Positions 7,636 to 14,846 of a DNA stretch of 48,414 bases are shown here, in pieces. Source of the DNA: Bacteroidia bacterium (GTDB taxonomy: Bacteria; Bacteroidota; Bacteroidia; Bacteroidales; Prolixibacteraceae). Numbering within the stretch: position 1 is the first letter of the stretch; the number at the start of each line of letters is the position of its first letter. The notes beneath the pieces were generated by a model that saw only the letters and a list, made by a program, of their open reading frames with translations, had not been told where the DNA came from and did not search any database. The stretch lies in the NCBI GenBank assembly GCA_026391655.1, contig JAPLDR010000098.1, forward strand, positions 1 to 48,414, written 5' to 3'. Both the position numbers and the translations under genes were made by a program.

Positions 7636-8775
7636 ATGTCAGATCGATGGTATACACGTTTTTATGAAGCAATGACCGGTTCACTGCTCCAACCTGGAAA
7701 GGTATTGGTTCTTTACGGACCAAGAAGGGTTGGGAAAACTGAATTAATACGGGCCATGATTTCCACTTTTAAAGGTAAAATTTATAGTGGAACGGGAGAT
7801 AATCAGGAATTGCGTTCTCTGCTGGAATCTCAGCAACTCACAAAAATATCCGCCTTGTTGGGTGGTTACGACCTGATTTTTATTGATGAAGCCCAAAGGA
7901 TACCTCAAATTGGATATGGACTAAAGCTTCTTGTTGATTCTCACCCAAATATCTCAATAATTGTTACCGGCTCATCATCATTAGATCTGTCAAATAAATT
8001 GGGAGAGCCGCTTACCGGACGAAATAAGGTGCGGATTTTATACCCCATTTCTGTGATGGAACTTAATCAACAATTTGGTGGAATGGCAGTTACTCAAATG
8101 TTGGAGCAACTGTTATTATTTGGTTCCTATCCCGATGTTCTGAATGCCAAATCAAAAGAGGATAAAGTTGAGTATCTTTTGTCAATCCGGGATTCCTATC
8201 TGCTTAAGGATCTACTGGAAATAGAAAATATCCGAAATCCCTCAAAACTCTCGGAATTGCTAAAATTACTGGCTTTCCAAATCGGCCATGAAGTATCTCT
8301 GAATGAGTTGAGTAGCAATTTGGGTATTGCCAAACAAAGTGTGGAGCGTTACCTTGATTTGTTGGAGAAAACCTTTATTATCAAAAGGGTGGGTGGTTTT
8401 TCGCGAAACCTTCGGAGTGAAATCACAAAAACAGCGCGTTACTATTTCTACGACAATGGAATACGTAATGCATTGATTAACAACTTCAACCTTATTGATC
8501 AACGGGATGATATTGGCATGTTGTGGGAAAACTTTCTTTTTATCGAGCGGATAAAAAAGCAGGAATACAAACGGTTATTTTCCAATAATTACTTTTGGCG
8601 CACCTACAACAGACAAGAGATTGATCTGGTGGAAGAACGTGACGGTAAATTATACGGATATGAGTTTAAATGGAAACAACGCAAAATAACTGCACCGAAA
8701 ATCTGGAAAGAAACTTATAAAGATTCTGATTTTGAAGTGATTTCCAAAGATAATTTTTTAGAATTTTTAATTTAA
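7636..8775 (+). CDS. AAA_14/DUF4143 ATPase with C-terminal PD-(D/E)XK-like domain
   Basis: This 379-aa ATPase has Walker A GPRRVGKTE (28-36), Walker B LIFIDEAQ (80-87) and the sensor-like segment VTGSSSLDL. The middle is a winged-helix-like DUF4143 region (NELSSNLGIAKQSVERYLDLLEK is the recognisable part). The C-terminus carries E328-x-D330 and later E343-x-K345, the arrangement of restriction-endonuclease-fold proteins, although activity is unproven. The family is widespread in archaea and Bacteroidota, often in many copies and as solitary accessory genes, and its role is poorly known. It stands alone here behind a repeat/palindrome array. The start is supported by an A-rich leader and a nearby -7 box. 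Confidence 0.88.
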   Translation: MSDRWYTRFYEAMTGSLLQPGKVLVLYGPRRVGKTELIRAMISTFKGKIYSGTGDNQELRSLLESQQLTKISALLGGYDLIFIDEAQRIPQIGYGLKLLVDSHPNISIIVTGSSSLDLSNKLGEPLTGRNKVRILYPISVMELNQQFGGMAVTQMLEQLLLFGSYPDVLNAKSKEDKVEYLLSIRDSYLLKDLLEIENIRNPSKLSELLKLLAFQIGHEVSLNELSSNLGIAKQSVERYLDLLEKTFIIKRVGGFSRNLRSEITKTARYYFYDNGIRNALINNFNLIDQRDDIGMLWENFLFIERIKKQEYKRLFSNNYFWRTYNRQEIDLVEERDGKLYGYEFKWKQRKITAPKIWKETYKDSDFEVISKDNFLEFLI

Positions 8776-8899
8776 AGACAATGAACAACTATGTAATAAT
8801 TTACATGCCAGCAGCTAATTTAGATGAATTAAAAAACATTAGATCTGGATTCAGAATTGAATAATTCGTTATTTTTAGCCGTTTTTAATATTTCAACTT

Positions 8900-10210
8900 A
8901 TGACAACACGAAGAGAGTTTTTGAAAAGCAGTGGAACTACTGCTGCAGGTATTAGTCTTGTTTCTTCATTTTCGGGTACAATGGCTGCCTGTTCTGCCAG
9001 TGACAAGGTGAATGTAGGTCTTGTCGGCTGCAATGGAATGGGGTTTGCTGATTTAAAAGCTTTTCTTGAAAATCCTCAGGTTGAGTGTATTGCATTATGT
9101 GATATTGATGAAGAAGTACTTAACAGACGTGCTGCCGATGTTGAAAAAATACGCGGCAAAAAGCCTGCCAATTTGTACAAGGACTGGCGTAAACTAATTG
9201 AAAACAAGGATATTGATGTCGTGATCGTCGGGACTCCCGATCATTGGCATTGTCTGATAATGGTTGCTGCCTGCGAAGCCGGGAAAGATGTTTATTGCGA
9301 GAAACCGCTGGGCAACAGTATTGCCGAGTGCAACCTGATGGTGAAGGCTGCTCAGAAATATAAAAGAGTGGTTCAGGTAGGTCAGTGGCAAAGGAGCGAT
9401 CCTCACTGGTTAAGCGCAGTCGATTTTATACGCTCAGGTAAACTGGGAAAAATCAGGTTAGTGCGGGTATTCTCATACCAGGGTTGGTGTCCTTCAATTC
9501 CCGTTTTAGCTGACGAGCCGGTACCGGCAGGAGTCGATTACGATATGTGGTTAGGGCCTGCTACCAAACGTCCGTTTAACCGGAACCGATTCCATTTTAC
9601 CTTCCGGTGGTTCTGGGATTATGCTGGTGGCTTAATGACCGACTGGGGTGTTCACCTGCTCGATTATGCATTATACGGAATGGATGTCACTACACCAAAA
9701 TCAATTATGGCGATGGGTGGGAAATATGGCTATCCGACTGATGCCTGCGAAACGCCCGATAGTTTACAGACAATTTATGAATTCGAAGGTTTTAATGTGA
9801 TGTGGGATCATGCTATTGGTATTAACGATGGTGCTTATGGTCGTAATCATGGATTAGGTTTTGTTGGCGAAAACGGAACCCTTGTTGTTGACCGCGGAGG
9901 ATGGGAAGTAATCCCCGAAGTGGTTAACGGTAAAAAGAGGATGGAAGCAGTACCGCTTGTTAAGGGTACCAACGAAGGTTTGAAAAATCATGTTAAGAAT
10001 TTCCTTGACTGTGTAAAGAGCCGCAATCCGAACACGAATGCCAGTGTTGAAATCGGTGCCCATATTGCCAAATTCTCTCATTTGGGAAATATCGCTTATC
10101 GATCGGGTAAAAAATTGGTTTGGGACGGAACAAAATTCACGAATGATGAGGACGCTAACAGATATTTGCTGCCAGGTTATCGTGAACCCTGGAAGCTGCC
10201 AACAATCTAA
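8900..10210 (+). CDS. Tat-exported Gfo/Idh/MocA family oxidoreductase
   Basis: This 436-aa protein has a twin-arginine signal (TRREFLK, residues 3-9) followed by a hydrophobic stretch and Ala-Ala-Cys at 29-31. That could be an imperfect lipobox. The Rossmann fold starts NVGLVGCNGMG (38-48). The EKPLG motif (Lys expected to act in hydride transfer) and the DWGVHLLDYALYGMD segment are typical of the family. Members with Tat signals oxidise sugars or act as NAD-dependent glycosidases (GH109-like) in the periplasm, with cofactor carried across in the fold. The substrate is not deducible. The gene is monocistronic, ending at a strong palindromic terminator. Confidence 0.9.
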   Translation: MTTRREFLKSSGTTAAGISLVSSFSGTMAACSASDKVNVGLVGCNGMGFADLKAFLENPQVECIALCDIDEEVLNRRAADVEKIRGKKPANLYKDWRKLIENKDIDVVIVGTPDHWHCLIMVAACEAGKDVYCEKPLGNSIAECNLMVKAAQKYKRVVQVGQWQRSDPHWLSAVDFIRSGKLGKIRLVRVFSYQGWCPSIPVLADEPVPAGVDYDMWLGPATKRPFNRNRFHFTFRWFWDYAGGLMTDWGVHLLDYALYGMDVTTPKSIMAMGGKYGYPTDACETPDSLQTIYEFEGFNVMWDHAIGINDGAYGRNHGLGFVGENGTLVVDRGGWEVIPEVVNGKKRMEAVPLVKGTNEGLKNHVKNFLDCVKSRNPNTNASVEIGAHIAKFSHLGNIAYRSGKKLVWDGTKFTNDEDANRYLLPGYREPWKLPTI

Positions 10211-10220
10211 TTTGTAATTA

Positions 10221-10270
10221 CATAATAATAGTAAAAGAGAGGCAATTGCCTCTCTTTTACTATTATTATG
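10221..10270. terminator. 50-bp perfect palindrome, probable terminator
   Basis: Positions 10221-10245 are the exact reverse complement of 10246-10270, with no mismatch. The core is AGAGAGGCAATTGCCTCTCT, flanked by AAAA/TTTT and AT-rich arms. It begins 11 nt after the oxidoreductase stop codon. The T-run on the descending arm fits an intrinsic terminator that could work in both directions. The absence of a loop is unusual. Confidence 0.85.
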
Positions 10271-10560
10271 CGAATCAGAAAATGAATGAATCCTTGCATT
10301 TCAACCTAATTTCAACCCATATCAAATTCCTCCCGGGATAATAAAATTAATTTTAAACAGTCTCTATTAAAAATGAGAATAAAATAAAAATATTTCTATT
10401 TTTGTGGATGAAAATATTACAAAATGCAAGTATAAATCAATATTTACTGACATTTAGTAATTAGATTTCAAAACAATAAGCGATTACACGAAAAACAGAA
10501 AAAAGATTTAACCAATTATGAATTTCACTTTGCAACTTTTTAAATGACGACTAATCCAAA
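10271..10560. promoter_or_regulatory. Leader/promoter region of the hdr-met-glt cluster
   Basis: This is AT-rich and non-coding. TATTTTTG at 10397-10404 matches the -7 consensus, but a -33 box at the usual spacing was not found. No SAM, THF or glutamine riboswitch pattern was recognised. A promoter here would have to drive the whole downstream gene run, since gaps inside it are short. Confidence 0.35.
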
Positions 10561-10974
10561 ATGAATAACCAACTAATCAACATCTCACTCTTTTATTGTT
10601 CAAATTCATTGTCAACGGAAGATATTCAAAAATGTGCTTCCGGGGTAGAAGATGTCCAAATCAATGCAATCTGTTTACCATGCTCCGGAAGGGTTAATTT
10701 ATTGTATCTGCTTAAGGCCATTGAGACGGGCGCCGACGGTGTGCTGTTATTGACTTGCCCGATAGGCGAGTGTACCTATATTCAGGGAAACCTTCGGGCA
10801 CAAAAACGAATTGAGGCGGTAGATGATTTATTGGTTGAAGCTGGCCTGGAAAGGGGATGTATTAAATGTGTACCCCTTCAGGAAGGGAATAAAATGGAAG
10901 CGTTGGTCAACGAGATCAACAACTTGAGTTTGCATCTGAAATCTGAACCACAATTGATTAAGGAACGAGTATAA
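10561..10974 (+). CDS. mvhD: MvhD-like [2Fe-2S] electron-transfer subunit, copy 1
   Basis: This 137-aa protein belongs to the MvhD/FrhD/VhuD 'hydrogenase iron-sulfur subunit' family, which passes electrons to HdrA. Family landmarks are YCSN (Cys13), LPCSGRVNLLYLLKAIETGADG (Cys41) and CPIGECTYIQGN (Cys66, Cys71). These four Cys are the expected cluster ligands. No hydrogenase large subunit is present, so in this setting it would link HdrA to another donor. It opens the gene run and lies 20 nt before metF. A more canonical paralogue is the ninth gene of the run. Copy 1 lacks the CCHFC cluster of cysteines seen in copy 2. Confidence 0.88.
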   Translation: MNNQLINISLFYCSNSLSTEDIQKCASGVEDVQINAICLPCSGRVNLLYLLKAIETGADGVLLLTCPIGECTYIQGNLRAQKRIEAVDDLLVEAGLERGCIKCVPLQEGNKMEALVNEINNLSLHLKSEPQLIKERV

Positions 10975-10994
10975 GTTATTTAATGGATAAATAA

Positions 10995-11885
10995 ATGGAT
11001 AGTTTATTAGCGAAAAAAATTGAAGCTGGTGATTTTATTATTACAGCTGAATACCTGCCGGATATGAACATTGAGGCAACTCCCAGTGATAAATTAAAGA
11101 GTTGCGGTGCGATAGCTATAAATGTTTCTGATAACCCGTATGGCCCGGTAATTTCAAGTTTAGCAACTGCAATAAAATTAAAACAGGCCGGCATTGAGCC
11201 AATATATCAATTAGTTACACGAGACCGAAACCGAATTGCACTTCAGTCGGATATTTTGGGAGCTGCTTCAATGGGGATTAAAAACATTTTATGCTTGTCA
11301 GGATATCATCAGACATTAACCGATATGCCTGAATCCGCAAATGTTTATGATTTCGATTCTATTCAATTGATTGAGGTTGTAAATAAGATGAATAAGGAAA
11401 GGATATTGTTAAATGGCGCCAAAATTAAAGGTGATTTTTCAATGTATGTGGGTGCAGTTGTTAATCCATATTTAAGGCCCTTAGAACTAAATATTATGCG
11501 GCTTAAGAAGAAAGTAAAAGCTGGTGCCAAATTCATTCAAACGCAAGCAGTTTTCAATACTACTGATTTTCAGGAGTGGTTGGATGCCGCTTACCAGAAA
11601 GGAATCACAGAAAAGGCAGCCATTATAGCCGGTATTTATCCACTTGAAAGTTACGATGAAGCAATAAACCTGTTGAAGAAACATACCGATTTTTATATTC
11701 CCGACTCACATGTAAAGAGAATGAAAGAAGCCGGCGATTCTGAAGCTCAAAAAAAAATGGGGATTGCTATATGCGTCGAAACGATTGGGAAAATTAAAGG
11801 GATGAAAGGTTTGAGCGGTATCCATATCATAGCGGGAGGGAGAGAAAACATCATTAGCGAAATTATTGCGGATTCAGGCTTGTAA
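10995..11885 (+). CDS. metF: Methylenetetrahydrofolate reductase, catalytic subunit
   Basis: This 296-aa TIM-barrel protein interconverts 5,10-methylene-THF and 5-methyl-THF. The N-terminal FIITAEYLPD supplies the catalytic Glu (E19). Typical MetF segments are PIYQLVTRDRNRIALQSDILGA and GIKNILCLSGYH, together with GAVVNPYLRPLELNIMRLKK and GAKFIQTQAVFN. The length suits stand-alone FAD-containing MetF. It lies between an mvhD and the glutamate-synthase-like genes, and a matching metV ends the same run. That fits the acetogen-type MetFV pair, which exchanges electrons through a partner rather than directly with NADH. The physiological direction is unknown. Confidence 0.9.
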   Translation: MDSLLAKKIEAGDFIITAEYLPDMNIEATPSDKLKSCGAIAINVSDNPYGPVISSLATAIKLKQAGIEPIYQLVTRDRNRIALQSDILGAASMGIKNILCLSGYHQTLTDMPESANVYDFDSIQLIEVVNKMNKERILLNGAKIKGDFSMYVGAVVNPYLRPLELNIMRLKKKVKAGAKFIQTQAVFNTTDFQEWLDAAYQKGITEKAAIIAGIYPLESYDEAINLLKKHTDFYIPDSHVKRMKEAGDSEAQKKMGIAICVETIGKIKGMKGLSGIHIIAGGRENIISEIIADSGL

Positions 11886-11896
11886 AAATCAACATT

Positions 11897-13297
11897 ATGC
11901 CGGAAAAATATCATATTAAAACTTCTCATGTTCAGCCACGACTTCCCCGTATTGGTAAATTCGGTGTTGTTGACTGGCGTGAAGATTGTGCACGATGTCA
12001 TAATTGTGTGAAAAAAGCCTGTATTTATGACAAGTATCGGGAGGAAAATACATTCATCAGAGATCTTGATGAGGTTCACACATTATATTATGAATGTATG
12101 GGTTGTTTCTCCTGTATTCAAAATTGCACGAAGAACCTGCTGACCATGTCCATCAATTCTGAATACAAAAAATTAGGCAATGCCTATTGGACTCCTCAAA
12201 TTTTTGGAACTACATGGCTGGAGGCAGAAACCGGGAAGGTACCGGTATCCGGGGCGGGTTATAGGGGAAAATTTTCCGGATATGGCTTTGATTCTATGTG
12301 GACTGATATGTCAGAAATTGTGAGACCTACCCGCGATGGTATCCACGGAAGGGAATATATCAGCACTTCAGTTGACATAGGCAGAAAGCCATCCTATCTT
12401 AATTTTGAAAATGATAAGCTTTCTACCGTATTACCTCCAATTATCTCTTTGCCTTTTCCGGTCATTTTCGATATGACCCCGGAAGAACACTCCCTTCCTG
12501 TTTTGGAATCATGTATCTTGGTAACTGCCAAACAAACAGGACTTATAGCAATTATTGATTCAGAGAAATGGAAGGATATTAAACTTGAAAACAAAGAAGA
12601 TTACCTGGAATATATTGCTTTCTATTTACACCCCAATGGGCATGAAATAACAAACGATATTCTTAGCAAGACGAAGCTAGTTGAAATACCCGATAGCAAC
12701 GGAGTCAGGCAACAAATTGATTCAATAAAAAAAAATCATCCGGGAATAATTGTAGCCGTAAGAGTTCCACTAAATGCAAATGCTTCAAAGCGGGTTGATG
12801 AGCTTTCGAAAGTCAGGCCTGAAGTCATTCATTTGGTTGCAGATAGTAATGGAAGCGAAATAGGGGTTGAGAATCCGAGATTTATAAAGGACGTCATGCG
12901 CGAGATTCATGGCAACCTCATTAAAAATGAAGGACGCGATGAAATTACTCTGATTGCCGGTGGTGGCGTGGGTTTATCAGAACATGTTGCCAAGGCTCTT
13001 ATTTGTGGAGCCGATTTGGTGTCCATTGATATACCTCTTTTAATCGCAATAGAATGTCGTTTATGCGAAAGTTGTAAACCGGGCGATTATTGTCCTGCCA
13101 AATTAGATAAACCGATTGATTTAAAATATGGAGCAGGGCGAATGACAAATCTGATGGGCGCCTGGCATTGGCAAATGGTTGAGTTGATGGGTGCAATGGG
13201 TATGCGGGAAGCGCGAAGGTTACGCGGAGATGTAGGTCGCGCTATGTTTAAGGACGAACTTGAAGAAGAAATTTATGGACCAATCTTTAGAAAATAA
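11897..13297 (+). CDS. Ferredoxin-domain glutamate-synthase-related protein (degenerate FMN domain)
   Basis: This 466-aa protein carries N-terminal 4Fe-4S motifs C31-C34-C37-C42 and C67-C70-C73-C77. A glutamate-synthase-like region follows (WLEAETGKVP, then RPTRDGIHGREYISTSVDIG) with a diverged alpha/beta barrel. A CxxCxxC-type 3Fe-4S segment, CRLCESCKPGDYC (387-399), and a C-terminal tail parallel those of the next gene. The FMN/substrate loop present in the next gene (GGYGGTGAAP) is replaced by ADSNGSEIGVENP, so a normal amination reaction looks unlikely. It may be an electron-transfer or structural paralogue forming a heteromer. It overlaps the next gene by 23 nt, which implies translational coupling. 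Confidence 0.82.
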   Translation: MPEKYHIKTSHVQPRLPRIGKFGVVDWREDCARCHNCVKKACIYDKYREENTFIRDLDEVHTLYYECMGCFSCIQNCTKNLLTMSINSEYKKLGNAYWTPQIFGTTWLEAETGKVPVSGAGYRGKFSGYGFDSMWTDMSEIVRPTRDGIHGREYISTSVDIGRKPSYLNFENDKLSTVLPPIISLPFPVIFDMTPEEHSLPVLESCILVTAKQTGLIAIIDSEKWKDIKLENKEDYLEYIAFYLHPNGHEITNDILSKTKLVEIPDSNGVRQQIDSIKKNHPGIIVAVRVPLNANASKRVDELSKVRPEVIHLVADSNGSEIGVENPRFIKDVMREIHGNLIKNEGRDEITLIAGGGVGLSEHVAKALICGADLVSIDIPLLIAIECRLCESCKPGDYCPAKLDKPIDLKYGAGRMTNLMGAWHWQMVELMGAMGMREARRLRGDVGRAMFKDELEEEIYGPIFRK

Positions 13298-14840
13298 CTT
13301 TAATCTTGAGGAGATTTTGCCAGCTAATACGTTCAAGACTCGTGTTACGCAGACAAAGGTTGAACGAATAGTTAAATCAGCTCCTACCAGATATCGCAAT
13401 GAAATTGCAAAATACATCATCTTTCGCAATGAGGAAAAATGCAAATTGTGTGGTAAATGTGTTGCTACCTGCACAAAAGGTGTTCATATCTTAAAGCAGG
13501 GTTATAAACTCTTTGCGTCTCCTCTTAGCTACAAATGCAATGGTTTTGTATGTGAAAAAACGGATCATTTTTGTGTCTCCAACTGTCCGGAAGGCGCCCT
13601 TAGATTAGTGAAAAGTCCAATGATGGAGGCGCTTGGGGATTATCGATGGCCGGCAGATATGATGCTTGCCACCTGGCATATGGCTGAAACCGGCAATCCT
13701 ATTCCCGAAGATTGTGATTTTGAATATGAAACCGGCGATTCAGATGGAGGGTTCGATCGTATCCGTATCGCATTTCCTGATAATCCGGTCACCGTTTCAG
13801 AAGATGAAATCGATATTAGCCTCGACCTCAATAAAAGAAATGATGGCCGGCCTAACATTAAAATTGATGTACCCTGGTATGGCGGAGGTATGTCATTTGG
13901 TTCGATAAGCAATGTGACCCAATTGTCAAAAGCAAGGGCAGCAACAGCCTGGAATACATTTTCCTGTTCAGGTGAAGGCGGATATATGGAACGGTTAAGG
14001 CCGTATGATGACCACATGATCACTCAGGTTGCAACAGGGCTTTTTGGGGTGAGGGAAGAGACCATCCAACGTGTTCGGATCATAGAATTCAAATATGCCC
14101 AGGGCGCTAAACCCGGTCTGGGAGGACACCTGCTTGGTACAAAAAACACACCTGCTGTTGCAAAAATGCGTGAAGCTGTTCAGGGAATCCCTTTGTTTTC
14201 ACCGTTCCCGTTTCATAGTGTATACTCTATCGAAGATCACATGAAGCACATTGATTGGATGAAGCATATCAATACAAGAGCGCTCATTTCAACAAAAGTA
14301 TCAACTCCTACCGATGTTGATATGGTTGCAGTTGGCAGCTATTATGCCGGTACGCATATTATCCATATTGATGGTGGTTATGGCGGAACTGGTGCAGCCC
14401 CCGATATTGCTAAAAAGAACATAGCTATGCCGATAGATTATGCCATTCCGAAAGTTCACAATTTTTTAGTTTCAGAAGGCGCACGCGACACCGTTGTTTT
14501 AATGGCCAGCGGAGGCATACGTAACTATTTTGATATTGTTAAAGCAATCATGCTCGGAGCTGATGGGGTAATTGTAGGTACTGCCGAATTAATAGCGCTT
14601 AGTTGCTTACGATGCAGCAGATGTTCAAGCGGTCGGGGCTGTCCCAGAGGAATTGCTACAACCGACCCGGGGCTTATTACTCAGGTAGAACTTGATTGGG
14701 GAACACAACGAATTATCAATTTATACAATGCCTGGACGATAGGGATTAAAGATATTTTGAAACGTCTGGGCTTGAAAAGTATTAAAGAATTGCGTGGACG
14801 CACCGACTTATTAAGACATTTAGACATATCGAATAATTAG
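13275..14840 (+). CDS. Glutamate synthase FMN/3Fe-4S domain protein with N-terminal ferredoxin
   Basis: This 521-aa protein corresponds to the central synthase domain of GltB, which uses ammonia, 2-oxoglutarate and two electrons to make glutamate. The N-terminal ferredoxin motif is C56-C59-C62-C66, with more Cys in CNGFVCEKTDHFCVSNCPEG. The synthase part has GGGMSFGSIS and KPGLGGHLLG. Then follow the Lys-containing STKVSTP, the FMN/substrate loop GGYGGTGAAP (367-376) and the 3Fe-4S ligands C444, C450 and C456, ending in CPRGIATTDPGL. Key motifs are intact, unlike in the preceding paralogue. I chose ATG 13275 over an upstream in-frame TTG (13260) because it follows a purine-rich GAAGAAG. The GATase partner starts 6 nt after its stop. 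Confidence 0.9.
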   Translation: MDQSLENNFNLEEILPANTFKTRVTQTKVERIVKSAPTRYRNEIAKYIIFRNEEKCKLCGKCVATCTKGVHILKQGYKLFASPLSYKCNGFVCEKTDHFCVSNCPEGALRLVKSPMMEALGDYRWPADMMLATWHMAETGNPIPEDCDFEYETGDSDGGFDRIRIAFPDNPVTVSEDEIDISLDLNKRNDGRPNIKIDVPWYGGGMSFGSISNVTQLSKARAATAWNTFSCSGEGGYMERLRPYDDHMITQVATGLFGVREETIQRVRIIEFKYAQGAKPGLGGHLLGTKNTPAVAKMREAVQGIPLFSPFPFHSVYSIEDHMKHIDWMKHINTRALISTKVSTPTDVDMVAVGSYYAGTHIIHIDGGYGGTGAAPDIAKKNIAMPIDYAIPKVHNFLVSEGARDTVVLMASGGIRNYFDIVKAIMLGADGVIVGTAELIALSCLRCSRCSSGRGCPRGIATTDPGLITQVELDWGTQRIINLYNAWTIGIKDILKRLGLKSIKELRGRTDLLRHLDISNN

Positions 14841-14846
14841 CAGAAT

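Noticed and set aside
8781-8864. 27-codon ORF between the DUF4143 and oxidoreductase genes
   Set aside because: Too short, with no recognisable signal or neighbour support; it could be chance.
10271-10560. SAM, THF or glutamine riboswitch before the cluster
   Set aside because: No conserved cores or paired elements of these classes were found.
13640-14023. 127-aa frame antisense to the FMN glutamate synthase gene
   Set aside because: It mirrors conserved FMN-domain codons and has no independent features.
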